Origin: Arthrobacter sp. MYb227 | Lineage (GTDB): Bacteria > Actinomycetota > Actinomycetes > Actinomycetales > Micrococcaceae | NCBI RefSeq assembly: GCF_002975435.1 | Contig: NZ_PCPT01000002.1 | Location: 372,001-436,000, forward strand | Length of the DNA: 64,000 bases | Direction of reading: 5' to 3' | Part shown: piece after piece, positions 35,095 through 44,131 of the stretch | Position numbering within the stretch: position 1 is the first letter of the stretch | Layout: each line of letters begins with the position of its first letter | The notes under the pieces: model-generated | Seen by the model: only the letters and a program-made list of their open reading frames with translations | Told to the model about the DNA's origin: nothing | Database searches by the model: none | Translations under genes and position numbers: made by a program

Positions 35095-36048
35095 TCAATC
35101 TTGGATGGAAGAAAAAGTGGCAAGTGCCGAAATATGCTTTTCGGCGATCTCAATGAATCGTGCTGTCGATGGAGACATTCCCCCGCTAGCTCTTGAAATG
35201 AACACGAATTCCTCCTTGTAGGGAGGGTCGAGCCGTGCCCAATTGAGCACGGCTCGAGTCTCATGACGCATCAATGTGTAGTAGGACGCAAGTGTGTCCC
35301 CGAGCCCATTAGCAGCAAGATCAAGAGCCGCAGCCTGGAATTCCACTTCGATATCGGCGGTGATGTCCACTCCGGCCTCTGCCGCCAGACGGACCAAGCT
35401 CCTGCGCAGGGGATCGCTTGAGCGCCAATGGGCTTCGGAAAGAATCAAGTTGGTATCGGCCAGATCCTCAATGGTCACATGTTTAAGTGTTCGTTGCGGA
35501 TCTTTGGTGACAAAAACAACTTCATCAACGAGAACTGGCTTGCCGACGTGGAGATTGGTTTCGTCGATGGGAAGCTGCACTAGGCCTGCTTCAAGGTCGC
35601 CATTGCGGACGCTGTCTGCAACCTGGGATGAGTTCAAGCCGACAAGTCGAATGCGTACGTGTGGATGTAGTTCCTTGAACTCGGTGATGAGCGGAGTAAG
35701 CATATAAGAGTTTGCGCTACTGAAAATTCCAAATGACACTTCCCCTCCGCTCAGCGTCCGGGCGTCCCGTGCAGCAACGGTAAGGTTCTCAATGCTGAGC
35801 ATAGTTTGCTTGGCCAGCGGCAGAATCAATTTGCCGACATCGGTGAGTTGCAACTGTCTATTGGTGCGCGTGAATAATTGTGCTCCCACCAGCCGCTCTA
35901 GCCGCTTAATTTGTTCCGAGATGCTGGGCTGCGCAACATATTCGGCCTCAGCCGCCGCGGAAAATGATCCAGTCTCCACTGACCTCAAAAAATATTGAAG
36001 CTGCCTTACAGTGGGTCCTTCTGCCATCTCAAACACGTCCTTGTCCAT
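35095..36048 (-). CDS. LysR family regulator
   Basis: Regulator of 317 residues with the winged helix at about residues 13-70 (RQLQYFLRSVETGSFSAAAE, SEQIKRLERLVGAQLFTRTNRQLQLT) and an effector domain from about 95. ATG 36048; ATG 36027 is also possible and has AAGGACG upstream. Divergent from the SDR-monooxygenase cluster, with the dyad TGCCG-TAGA-CGGCA (36112-36125) between them, so it likely activates 36218-41515. Confidence 0.9.
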   Translation of the reverse strand: MDKDVFEMAEGPTVRQLQYFLRSVETGSFSAAAEAEYVAQPSISEQIKRLERLVGAQLFTRTNRQLQLTDVGKLILPLAKQTMLSIENLTVAARDARTLSGGEVSFGIFSSANSYMLTPLITEFKELHPHVRIRLVGLNSSQVADSVRNGDLEAGLVQLPIDETNLHVGKPVLVDEVVFVTKDPQRTLKHVTIEDLADTNLILSEAHWRSSDPLRRSLVRLAAEAGVDITADIEVEFQAAALDLAANGLGDTLASYYTLMRHETRAVLNWARLDPPYKEEFVFISRASGGMSPSTARFIEIAEKHISALATFSSIQD

Positions 36049-36111
36049 TCCGGATTATTCTCGGCACTGATCACTAGATATAGGAAAAACCTTTGGCCAG
36101 TATATAAATTA

Positions 36112-36125
36112 TGCCGTAGACGGCA
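36112..36125. promoter_or_regulatory. LysR-type dyad upstream of the SDR-monooxygenase cluster
   Basis: Perfect dyad TGCCG-TAGA-CGGCA in the 169-base divergent region, about 92 bases before the SDR start and 64 from the LysR start. Position and spacing fit a LysR recognition site; an AT-rich promoter-like stretch adjoins it (36100-36110). Confidence 0.5.
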
Positions 36126-36217
36126 AATGTTTGCTAGATCACACTTGTTGATACAGGAAAAAGTAATAGGCGCCCTTGCAAGCTAAGGCAGGGATGCCCG
36201 GCAAGGAGAAATAGCTT

Positions 36218-36937
36218 ATGCAGCAACATACTGGCAGCGCAGTAGCAATCGTCACCGGGGCAGCCAGTGGCATGGGCAGAGCAACAGCCATGACCTTGGC
36301 CAAGGACGGCTGGAAGATTTTGGCGTTGGACCTAGTCGCAGGCACCTTCCAAGGGCCCGACGGTGAAATTGAGATCGTCTCGGTGGACGTCGCCGATCGG
36401 GTGAGTATCAAGAATGCCATCGACTCATACGTTGCCCAAACTGGGGCCAGTATTGAAGCAGTAGTCAATGTCGCTGGCGTTTATCCGCCAAGTACATTGG
36501 CAGACTTCACCACGGAATCCTTCCGTAAGATCTTCGATATCAATGTGCTCGGCGTGCTGAACGTGACAGCCGAAGCGGTGTCCCATATGGAACGGGGCGG
36601 CTCCGTGGTCAACTTCGCGTCAGTCGACGCGTTTTCTGTATCACCGGGGCAGCTGCTCTACGGAGCTTCAAAAGCAGCAGTGGTGATGCTGACCAAAGAA
36701 CTTGCCCTTGAACTTGCTCCGCGAAATATCCGTGTGAACGCGATTGCCCCCGGCTGGGTACGAACCCCAGGCAATGAAACTACAGGCCGCATGGATGAAG
36801 CATCCAAGAGCATCCCGCTTAAACGGGTTGCCGAGCCCGAGGAAATCGCTCGATGGGTCTCTATTTTGACCGGCACCGACGCATCGTTCATGACCGGTGA
36901 AACCATCGTGCTCTCCGGCGGAGACGTTATGCGCTAA
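36218..36937 (+). CDS. Short-chain dehydrogenase/reductase
   Basis: NAD(P)-dependent oxidoreductase of 239 residues. Cofactor motif TGAASGMG (about 9-16), an NVAG variant of the usual NNAG, and the catalytic Ser-Tyr-Lys in FASVDAF...YGASKAA. C-terminal PGWVRTPG is standard. AAGGAG ribosome site. First gene of the LysR-controlled cluster; would oxidise or reduce a hydroxy intermediate. Confidence 0.9.
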   Translation: MQQHTGSAVAIVTGAASGMGRATAMTLAKDGWKILALDLVAGTFQGPDGEIEIVSVDVADRVSIKNAIDSYVAQTGASIEAVVNVAGVYPPSTLADFTTESFRKIFDINVLGVLNVTAEAVSHMERGGSVVNFASVDAFSVSPGQLLYGASKAAVVMLTKELALELAPRNIRVNAIAPGWVRTPGNETTGRMDEASKSIPLKRVAEPEEIARWVSILTGTDASFMTGETIVLSGGDVMR

Positions 36938-36991
36938 CCGCACCACACCGCTAACAGTCATATGAAGAATTTGAACGAAAAGAGTAAGACG

Positions 36992-38269
36992 ATGAAGAAA
37001 TACTGTGTAATCGGAGCCGGGGCAGCGGGTATGTCCGCGTTGAACACCCTGCTTGAAAATGGGCACGAGGTGGATTGCTTTGAAAAGAATGAAGTAGTCG
37101 GTGGGCACTGGAATACCGATTACGACGCACTGCACCTGATCACCTCGCGCGACCAAACACACTTTGAAGACTTCCCGATGCCCGGGCATTACCCACATTT
37201 CCCGCGTCGCGACCAGATCAGCGACTATCTGCATTCCTATGGCCGCGAGCGCGGGCTGCTAGAACATATCTCCTTCAACACCGAGGTGCTCTCGGTGACT
37301 CCGGTGGCAACTGACGGGGCCGTTGGTTCCGCCGGATGGGTTGTCACAACCACCCGGGGCTCCGATACCTATGAAGGAGTGCTGGTGGCCAACGGGCACC
37401 TCTGGGACAAGAAGGTCCCACAGATATCCGGAACCTTTGACGGTCCGCAGATCCACTCGGGTGACTACCAAAACGTCGGCGACATTGAAGGTACCCGCGT
37501 GTTGGTGGTTGGTGCCGGTAACTCCGGATGTGACCTTGCCGTTGATGTCGCGCAGCACCGACTGGAAGCCGACATTGTGGTACGCCACGGATCCTACTTC
37601 CAGCCCAAAATGTACTTCGGACAGCCGCGCTCAGAGCTGGCGTTTCTCAAGGAATTCAAGGCTGAAGAGCAAGATCTCATTGCTCGACTGCTGGCTCGAG
37701 TTTCCATTGGGGAAAACTCAAATTACCCCAATCTGCCGGTGCCCAAACACCAGTCGCTGGCCGAAGGCGCAACGGTAGTCAACGATCTGCTGCTCTACTG
37801 GATCCACCACGGCCGTGTACGCGTGGTCGGCCACGGAGTGGAACGCTTTGAAGGCAAGAAAGTTCACTTTACAGACGGTTCGGTCCGCGAATATGACACC
37901 ATTCTCTATGCCACGGGCTTCCACTCGACCCTCCCGTTCCTTGATAACGAACTGGTGCCCAGGAGCAACGGTGCACCGGTGCGTTATGCCGGCGGAATCA
38001 TCCCGGAAGGGCTCGAGAAGCTCTACTACATTGGCATGATCGCCCCACGTGGACCCCAGATTCCCATCTATGGTGTCCAATCCCGGATCGTTGCACGCAT
38101 GCTCGAGCTGCATGCTGCCGCACCGGAGGAGAACGCATCGCTAGCCGCGTACTTTGCCCAGTTACAAGAACCAGAAGATCGTATTGATATTCCTCGTCAT
38201 TTCTGGGATGCACAGATCACTGACACCAACAGATTGATTGAAGCAATGCGTGTGAGCATCAGAGCCTAA
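36992..38269 (+). CDS. Flavin-containing monooxygenase-like protein
   Basis: FAD/NADPH-dependent oxygenase of 425 residues. FAD motif GAGAAG (8-13) and second nucleotide motif GAGNSGCD (about 172-179). The fingerprint FDGPQIHSGDY (about 148-158) fits the FMO/BVMO FxGxxxHxxxY/W pattern, and ATGFHSTLPFL the linker motif. Start at ATG 36992, since an ATG at 36962 adds only a poorly conserved 10-residue tail. Likely N-oxygenation or Baeyer-Villiger chemistry. Second gene of the cluster. Confidence 0.86.
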   Translation: MKKYCVIGAGAAGMSALNTLLENGHEVDCFEKNEVVGGHWNTDYDALHLITSRDQTHFEDFPMPGHYPHFPRRDQISDYLHSYGRERGLLEHISFNTEVLSVTPVATDGAVGSAGWVVTTTRGSDTYEGVLVANGHLWDKKVPQISGTFDGPQIHSGDYQNVGDIEGTRVLVVGAGNSGCDLAVDVAQHRLEADIVVRHGSYFQPKMYFGQPRSELAFLKEFKAEEQDLIARLLARVSIGENSNYPNLPVPKHQSLAEGATVVNDLLLYWIHHGRVRVVGHGVERFEGKKVHFTDGSVREYDTILYATGFHSTLPFLDNELVPRSNGAPVRYAGGIIPEGLEKLYYIGMIAPRGPQIPIYGVQSRIVARMLELHAAAPEENASLAAYFAQLQEPEDRIDIPRHFWDAQITDTNRLIEAMRVSIRA

Positions 38270-38313
38270 AGCTATGCACTTTAAGTCCATTTCATGCTCG
38301 AAAGGAGAAGCAC

Positions 38314-39141
38314 ATGAAGCTGTGCTGGATATACCCAACCACCCGAATCCCCGAACTCGAATCGCTCTGGCAAGCCATGGAAGCATCGGTTCACGACCTA
38401 TTACGTGACGACGTGCAGGTAGAACACAGGTTTCTTGAACGCAGCGGTAATTTTGCTCGTTCCTTGTATGCCGAATCAATAAACAACGTTTTTATGGCCG
38501 AGGCAGCGTTGCAAGCTCAGGCCGAGGGATTCGACGGCGTGCTTTTGGGTTGCTGGAATGATCCGTTATGGGAAGTTCGTGAGGTCTTAGATATCCCGGT
38601 GGCCTCGGTTGGCGAGCAATCGATGCTCACCGCACTAACTATGGGGCACCGCTTCGCGGTGGCTACGGTTTCGGCAAAAACTGCATTCTCCATTGAGCGT
38701 GATTTGATCTCCTACGGTTTGGCAGCCCGCGCAATATCGCGGCCCGTGCGTTACCTGAGCCCAGAATCCACCAATGCGTTGCTGTTGGAGTCGGTTTCGG
38801 ATCCGTGGACGCGGGTCATCCCCCGCTTTGACGCGCTGGCCGAGGAATGTGCGCGGGCCGGTGCCGAGGTCATCGTGGTTGGTTGCACGTACTACGCGGC
38901 AATGCTGCGTCGGGCCGGGTACACGAAAACCTCAATCAGTGGTGTAACAGTTCTTGACGCAAGTGCCATAGCAATTAAGCAGCTCGAAGCAATGGTAGAC
39001 ATTTCGAAACTTATGGGTTTTGGCAAGAGCCAGTCGGGATCCCTGAGTACCCCCGATCGAGAAAAAATTGATCTCCAGCGAGGAGCTCTGGGGCTAATAG
39101 ACCCGGTAGCTCTGGCACTGAGCGAAGGACTGAAAATATGA
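38314..39141 (+). CDS. Asp/Glu/hydantoin racemase superfamily protein
   Basis: Protein of 275 residues with the two cysteines of the superfamily active site: C80 in LGCWND and C191 in VGCTYY. Members racemise amino acids or hydantoins, isomerise maleate, or decarboxylate arylmalonates. The N-terminal segment differs from aspartate racemases and is nearer the hydantoin racemase group. AAAGGAG site. The stop overlaps the next SDR start (ATGA at 39138), so cotranslated. In a cluster with a monooxygenase and two SDRs the reaction may be an isomerisation. Confidence 0.84.
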   Translation: MKLCWIYPTTRIPELESLWQAMEASVHDLLRDDVQVEHRFLERSGNFARSLYAESINNVFMAEAALQAQAEGFDGVLLGCWNDPLWEVREVLDIPVASVGEQSMLTALTMGHRFAVATVSAKTAFSIERDLISYGLAARAISRPVRYLSPESTNALLLESVSDPWTRVIPRFDALAEECARAGAEVIVVGCTYYAAMLRRAGYTKTSISGVTVLDASAIAIKQLEAMVDISKLMGFGKSQSGSLSTPDREKIDLQRGALGLIDPVALALSEGLKI

Positions 39142-39899
39142 GTGAGAATACCTACGCGGCGCCACAACGCCTAGATGGTCGAATTGTATTGATTACCGGT
39201 GGGGCACGTGGACAAGGAGCCGCCCATGCTAAACGTTTGGCTTCCGAGGGTGCCATTGTTTATGCCGCCGACGTTCTCGATGACCTGGGGAAGGAAGCGG
39301 AAAGTGCATGGAAGGACGCGGGGCTTGATATTTCCTATGTTCATCTCGATGTCACAAGCCCCGAGGCTTGGCAGGCAATCTACCAGAAGCTACACAGTGA
39401 TCACGGCCGTTTAGATGTATTGGTCAATAACGCGGGAATCGTTGATGTTAGCACCTTGGAAGAACTCGATTTAGCCGTGTGGAACAGGGTATTGAGTGTC
39501 AATCTCACCGGTGCTTTTCTGGGCTTGCAGAGCATGCTTCCACTGCTCAAAGCGGGCAAAGGAAGTTCGGTCATCAATACTTCTTCGATCTTTGGTCCGC
39601 AGGGAGCCATTGGCTATGCAGCGTATGCCGCGAGTAAGGCTGGGCTGCTGGGGCTAAGCCGCACCGCAGCCCTCGAGCTTGCCGAACATGGAATTCGTGT
39701 TAACTCATTGGTTCCCGGCGGAGTCAGCACACCGATCAACGAACATGAAAAAGACGGCGGAGTCATACCCGAGACGCCATTGGCCCGCCGTGCTCATGCA
39801 ACCGAACTTGCCGCCGCCGTGGCCTTCTTGGCCAGCGATGACGCAAGCTTTGTCACCGGAACGGAACTGGTTGTGGACGGAGGATTCAGCGCTCGGTAG
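39138..39899 (+). CDS. Short-chain dehydrogenase/reductase (second in cluster)
   Basis: NAD(P)-dependent oxidoreductase of 253 residues: TGGARGQGAAHAKRL (cofactor), NNAGIV, and catalytic Ser in NTSSIFG with Tyr-Lys in YAASKAG. The GARGQG form is typical of dehydrogenases of cyclic alcohols. Coupled to the racemase-like gene. Different from the first SDR of the cluster by its cofactor loop, so it probably handles another step. Confidence 0.9.
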   Translation: MSENTYAAPQRLDGRIVLITGGARGQGAAHAKRLASEGAIVYAADVLDDLGKEAESAWKDAGLDISYVHLDVTSPEAWQAIYQKLHSDHGRLDVLVNNAGIVDVSTLEELDLAVWNRVLSVNLTGAFLGLQSMLPLLKAGKGSSVINTSSIFGPQGAIGYAAYAASKAGLLGLSRTAALELAEHGIRVNSLVPGGVSTPINEHEKDGGVIPETPLARRAHATELAAAVAFLASDDASFVTGTELVVDGGFSAR

Positions 39900-40048
39900 T
39901 TGCCCCTGAATCAGCTGAACATATTCGAGGGGAATAGCGGTGCCTGTATTGAAGGTGCTGAGACACCATCGTGTCTAACAGTTTTAGCCAACTTAGAATT
40001 CAGAGTCGATGATAAGTCATCGCCAACATGGAGTAGAGGTGAGGGCAC

Positions 40049-41515
40049 GTGATCGAGGAAGACGCTAAGCCCTATGTACATATTGATAAGACACGGGTAG
40101 GCCTGCGTGGTAAGGAACCTTCGGTTCTTATTTCGCTGGGGGTAGTCGCACTTTTGGCGCTGATCCTCATCGTGGGCACCGTGGTGATGGAGATGCCCAT
40201 CGAGATGGTGATGTTCTTTGCCATGGTCATCCTCATGATGCTGATGATCGCCACGGGCTTCTCCTACCAAGAGGTGCAAGATTCGGCGTTTGACTCGATT
40301 CGAAAAGTAGTCGAGCTGCTCTTCATATTATTGGCCGTGGGCATGCTGATTAGCTCATGGGCCATGTCTGGAACGATTCCCACGATCATCAAGATCGGTC
40401 TTGAAACCATCCATCCGTCATGGTTCTTTGTCACGGCGATCATTCTGTGTTCCGTCACCTCGTTGGTGACCGGAACTTCCTGGGGAACCATGGGATCTGT
40501 CGGTGTCGCTTTGATGGCTGTCGGCGATGGGCTAGGAATTTATGCACCGCTGACCGCCGGAGCTGTGATTTCGGGTGCCTATTTTGGGGACAAACTCTCG
40601 GTACTTTCCGACTCCACTAACCTCTCCGCTGCCATCACCGGTACGCCGCTGATGACCCATGTGCGTTATATGTTGTACACCACCGGTCCTGCTTACATCC
40701 TCACACTTGTCACTTTCGGCATTTTAGGTTTCGTGGTTCCACAAAACGGCTCCGCGGGATCTGCCATCGGTAACATCGTCAACGCCCTAGATGGTGGATA
40801 CAAGCTCGGCTGGATCACGTTACTTCCCATCGTGATCACCGTTGGCATGCTGCTATTCAAGCTTCCACCATTCGTTTCCATCATGGGTGGTGCAGTCGCC
40901 GGAGCGATCCTTGCTGTCGCATATCAGGGCATGGACATCGGCGACGTCACGGCAGGGTTGTACGACGGTTATGTTTCGGATACCGGGGACGCAGCGATTG
41001 ATGCACTAGTATCCGGCGGCGGAATGATGTCGATGGCCGGGCTTCTGCTCTTGTTCATGTTTGCTGTGGGAGTTTCCGGACTGATGTACCTGGGTGGTTA
41101 TGTACATTCATTGCTGCGGGTGGTTCTGAAATGGGCAAACACTCGTCGTCGGATTATGGTGTTGACCTCACCGACGATGATCGGCGCTATTGGGTTGGGT
41201 GCCTCTTATTCATTTGGTGCGGTCATGGTGGGAACAATCTTTGCCCCGGCCTTCAAAAAGCTTGGGCTCAAGAGCGAAAATCTTTCGAGGACGCTTGAAG
41301 ACTCCGGAACTGTTTATGATCCGTTCTTCCCCTGGTCAGGCGGTGGTGTGTTTGCTGCCGGAGTTCTTGGGGTTGCAACTCTTGAATACATGCCATTTTT
41401 GTTCTTCGCATATTTCTCCACCCTTGTAGCACTAGTTGTAGCGCTGACCCAATTCAAGGTTGCCGTATTTGAACCGGAAAGTGATGTATTGAAACAGGAA
41501 ACTGCGGACGTCTAA
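40049..41515 (+). CDS. NhaC-family Na+/H+ (metabolite) antiporter
   Basis: Membrane protein of 488 residues with about twelve helices and a short charged N-terminus. The family motif region GTSWGTMGSVGVALM (about 148-162) and SDSTNLSAAITGTPL (about 192-206) are visible. NhaC proteins exchange Na+ for H+ and several move metabolites, such as malate/lactate antiporters. Start GTG 40049 with GAGGTGAG upstream. It follows the SDR cluster, so uptake of the cluster's organic acid with Na+ is possible. A terminator follows. Confidence 0.88.
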   Translation: MIEEDAKPYVHIDKTRVGLRGKEPSVLISLGVVALLALILIVGTVVMEMPIEMVMFFAMVILMMLMIATGFSYQEVQDSAFDSIRKVVELLFILLAVGMLISSWAMSGTIPTIIKIGLETIHPSWFFVTAIILCSVTSLVTGTSWGTMGSVGVALMAVGDGLGIYAPLTAGAVISGAYFGDKLSVLSDSTNLSAAITGTPLMTHVRYMLYTTGPAYILTLVTFGILGFVVPQNGSAGSAIGNIVNALDGGYKLGWITLLPIVITVGMLLFKLPPFVSIMGGAVAGAILAVAYQGMDIGDVTAGLYDGYVSDTGDAAIDALVSGGGMMSMAGLLLLFMFAVGVSGLMYLGGYVHSLLRVVLKWANTRRRIMVLTSPTMIGAIGLGASYSFGAVMVGTIFAPAFKKLGLKSENLSRTLEDSGTVYDPFFPWSGGGVFAAGVLGVATLEYMPFLFFAYFSTLVALVVALTQFKVAVFEPESDVLKQETADV

Positions 41516-41558
41516 AGTCAGTTTGTCGGTTCTTACAGACCGTAGAAACCAAATCGAG

Positions 41559-41608
41559 CAAGGTGTCGGGGCATGCTGGGATTTTTCCCAACGTTCCCCG
41601 ACATCTTG
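41559..41608 (+). terminator. Terminator of the NhaC gene
   Basis: CAAGGTGTCGGGG (41559-41571) pairs with CCCCGACATCTTG (41596-41608) with one G-U pair, and inside it TGGGA pairs with TCCCA around a T run. It lies 44 bases after the NhaC stop and is followed by a moderately T-rich stretch. Confidence 0.7.
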
Positions 41609-41730
41609 ATTTGAGTTCGATAGGAATCCGTTCGGTTGACTATTGCCGAATGTCTGACAGTACATGTGGCTGCTAAGAAAAGCAGTGGTCTAGTGAATAC
41701 GGGGCAAAAGGCCCCTGAGCGTAGGCATCT

Positions 41731-41805
41731 GCCATGCTTGTGTGCCTGCAGGAAATCTCCTAATTATCGTGTGTGCCTCAGCAAGAATGCTCGCGAAATC
41801 GTAGG
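41731..41805 (+). pseudogene. Relic of an ABC-2 permease gene end
   Basis: Aligns with 34992-35064: the end of the efflux permease gene, its stop codon and the next 40 bases, including GTGCCTCAG and TGCTCGCGAA. Differences in the part after the stop are mostly transitions plus a one- or two-base insertion. No further permease sequence is recognisable upstream, so only the 3' end remains. Both copies lie just after a transport or catabolic operon. Confidence 0.5.
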
Positions 41806-41829
41806 AAATTCTTTTGTGGAAATACGACG

Positions 41830-41867
41830 CTTTCACCCCTTGGGCTATATAGCTCAAGGGGTGAAAG
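41830..41867. repeat. Near-perfect 38-base palindrome
   Basis: Arms CTTTCACCCCTTG (41830-41842) and CAAGGGGTGAAAG (41855-41867) enclose GCTATATAGC, itself a palindrome, with one mismatch (41843/41854). GACG (41826-41829) and CGTC (41871-41874) extend it. No T tract follows on either strand, so it may be a cruciform, a protein site or a hairpin RNA rather than a normal terminator. Confidence 0.6.
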
Positions 41868-42308
41868 TATCGTCAAGCAGCCTATCTCACTGAAATCCAA
41901 GCCACCGGCCTGCTAAATTTCAGTCAAAATCGTGTCTTGAGGTTCGAGCACTAGGATATTGAGCGAACTCCGTTCGATCCCTTGTGAAAGTGTATTGAAG
42001 AGAGCTGCGGGAAACTGAGATTTGAGATTGGGCTTGGCGACCAGCTTCTGGATCTCACCTAGTAGCCTCGGGAGCTCAGCGAGCTGTGGCTAAAAAGCAT
42101 TGATGCGTACTGAATGAAGCAACCGGAATGCTCTATCGGAAACGGGTAGTGATCCGTCGGCTTAGCCAGTGGATGAATGGTGCATGTGGGGCATCGCAGC
42201 CTGGTGAGAGTGTGTGCATTGAGACATAAGTACACATAAACAATGCTCAAATTTGTTGTGGACAGTGCATAGATCCTGGTCACATACTGAGTGGTAATAC
42301 CTAGCCGG

Positions 42309-42324
42309 TGACGCTTAGGCGTCA
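42309..42324. promoter_or_regulatory. Dyad immediately upstream of the flavoprotein ribosome site
   Basis: TGACGC-TTAG-GCGTCA, perfect 6-base arms, ends 6 bases before AAAGGAG. A repressor bound here, or the corresponding RNA hairpin, would affect the start of the 42341 gene. Confidence 0.45.
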
Positions 42325-42340
42325 GCATTAAAGGAGAGCC

Positions 42341-44107
42341 ATGAATCAGCAGTCTCAAAAAAACTGGGACCGAGAAGTCGACCTCTTGGTGCTTGGCACC
42401 GGAGCTGCCGGGCTTTCTGCAACATTGACCGCGGCAGCTCAAGGCGCCGAAGTACTGACCTTAGAAAAGACTGAATATCTCGGTGGTACCACCGCCTACT
42501 CGGCGGGAACCTGCTGGATCCCCAATAATCGCTTCCAACGTGAAGACGGAATTTTCGACGACCTTGATCGAGCAGCTCGTTACCTTGACGCGGTAGTGGG
42601 GGATAAAGCACCACGGGAAAGCCGCATGGCGTACCTGGATGCGGCCCCCAAAATGCTTGATGAGCTCCATGAACTTGGAATCACCTTCCTGCGCTCACCT
42701 GCTGTCGTCGACTACCACTCGGAAATGCCCGAAACAGGTAAGACCGGTCGAGCCCTTGAACCCGAACCCTTCAACGGCAAGCTGCTAAGCAAATCAGATT
42801 TCCGCCGAGTGCGCCCGCCCGTTCCTGAGTTTGCGTTAATGGGTGGCACTCTGATGTTGCGTCGTCCAGAGGTTGCGACTCTGCTCAGACTTTATACAGG
42901 CAATCTCGCCGAGCGCGGCAAAGCCATATTCCTGGCGGCAAAGCTCGGCCTGCAGTGGGCGCTGGATCGACTCACACATCCGCGCGGCACCCGACTCGTC
43001 ATGGGTAACGGGCTCGTTGCCCGACTCTTCCACGAATCCCGCACACACGGAGCCGACTTCCTCTTCGACGCCCGCACCACCGAATTACTCACTCACGGTG
43101 ATCGCGTCATTGGGGCGGAAGTAGTTCATGCTGGCAAGACACTGCGCATCCGGGCTCGCCAAGGTGTGGTGCTTGCCGCAGGCGGCTTCTCACAAAGCCC
43201 AGAAATGCGTGAAAAGTTCATGCCTAAACCTACTCCGCGTTATTCGCGTGCTGGCGAAGGCGCTACTGGTGACACCCTTGGCTTGGCACAAGCTACCGGT
43301 GCGGTGTTGGGCCACGACAATGGCGAAAATGCATTGTGGTTCCCGAGCTCAATTGGGCGTCGTGCCGATGGCTCGCGGGTTGTCTTCCCGCATATTTGGG
43401 ATCGAGCCCGGCCCGGTGTGATCGCTGTGGATTCGCGTGGAAAACGCTTTGTCGATGAGTCTTGTTCCTATCACCGCTTTGTGCGCGCAATGTTTGATTC
43501 CCCGGACGCCGCGGCGGTACCGGCATGGCTGATTGTTGACTCGCGTACCTTGGCCAAATATGGGTTGGGCATGATTACCATGCCGCATCTGCCACGGGCG
43601 GCGCTGCAACGTTATGTCAGGGATGGATACCTCTTTGAATCCGACACTTTGACCGAGCTTGCCGCCAAGATTGGTGTTGATCCCGCGGGGCTTACCTCCA
43701 CGATTCACCGCTACAACGGTTTTGCCGAGACCGGCATCGATGAAGACTTCGCCAAGGGCGAGCTGCTCTTTGGACAGGTCGCAGGGGATCCGGAGCATGG
43801 CGGACCCAACCCAAATGTTGGACCGGTAGCCAAGGCTCCGTTCTACGCAATGGCCGTCGTGCCCACCCCACTGGCCACTTCCTATGGCATTCAAACCAAT
43901 GGCCATGGCCAGGCCTTGGGCGCCAATGGCGCCCCGGTGTCAGGTCTCTATGCCGCAGGAAACGATGCAGCGTCGGTCATGGGCTCCGAATACCCCGGCG
44001 CCGGTGTGCAGGTTGCCGCCGGGCTCACCTTCGGCTGGGCAGCGGCACGTCATGCAACAAATGCAAACGCGCCAGCAGATAGTCTGGAGACGCTCAAGAC
44101 GCAGTAA
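42341..44107 (+). CDS. KstD/fumarate-reductase-like FAD flavoprotein (copy 1)
   Basis: FAD-dependent dehydrogenase of 588 residues, similar in layout to 3-ketosteroid-delta-1-dehydrogenases and fumarate-reductase flavoproteins. FAD motif GTGAAGLSA (about 19-27), [15 protein letters not shown] (about 46-60), and the late FAD contact [21 protein letters not shown]. It should introduce or reduce a C=C bond next to a carbonyl or carboxylate. AAAGGAG site. A second protein of exactly the same length and plan is encoded at 50380-52146. LysR follows in the same direction. Confidence 0.88.
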   Translation: MNQQSQKNWDREVDLLVLGTGAAGLSATLTAAAQGAEVLTLEKTEYLGGTTAYSAGTCWIPNNRFQREDGIFDDLDRAARYLDAVVGDKAPRESRMAYLDAAPKMLDELHELGITFLRSPAVVDYHSEMPETGKTGRALEPEPFNGKLLSKSDFRRVRPPVPEFALMGGTLMLRRPEVATLLRLYTGNLAERGKAIFLAAKLGLQWALDRLTHPRGTRLVMGNGLVARLFHESRTHGADFLFDARTTELLTHGDRVIGAEVVHAGKTLRIRARQGVVLAAGGFSQSPEMREKFMPKPTPRYSRAGEGATGDTLGLAQATGAVLGHDNGENALWFPSSIGRRADGSRVVFPHIWDRARPGVIAVDSRGKRFVDESCSYHRFVRAMFDSPDAAAVPAWLIVDSRTLAKYGLGMITMPHLPRAALQRYVRDGYLFESDTLTELAAKIGVDPAGLTSTIHRYNGFAETGIDEDFAKGELLFGQVAGDPEHGGPNPNVGPVAKAPFYAMAVVPTPLATSYGIQTNGHGQALGANGAPVSGLYAAGNDAASVMGSEYPGAGVQVAAGLTFGWAAARHATNANAPADSLETLKTQ

Positions 44108-44131
44108 GTACAACGCCGGGGAGTGGCAGTC

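Larger units (their letters stand above)
41516..42308. other. Long intergenic region with hairpins and a decayed gene end
   Basis: About 800 bases without a credible gene. It holds a terminator (41559-41608), a decayed copy of the end of the efflux permease gene (41731-41805), and a 38-base near-perfect palindrome (41830-41867). The remainder up to the flavoprotein promoter shows nothing I can name. The mix suggests a site of past rearrangement. Confidence 0.55.

Noticed and set aside
41636-41893. Open frame of 85 codons in the gap after NhaC
   Set aside because: It crosses the decayed permease copy in another frame and the palindrome; no ribosome site.
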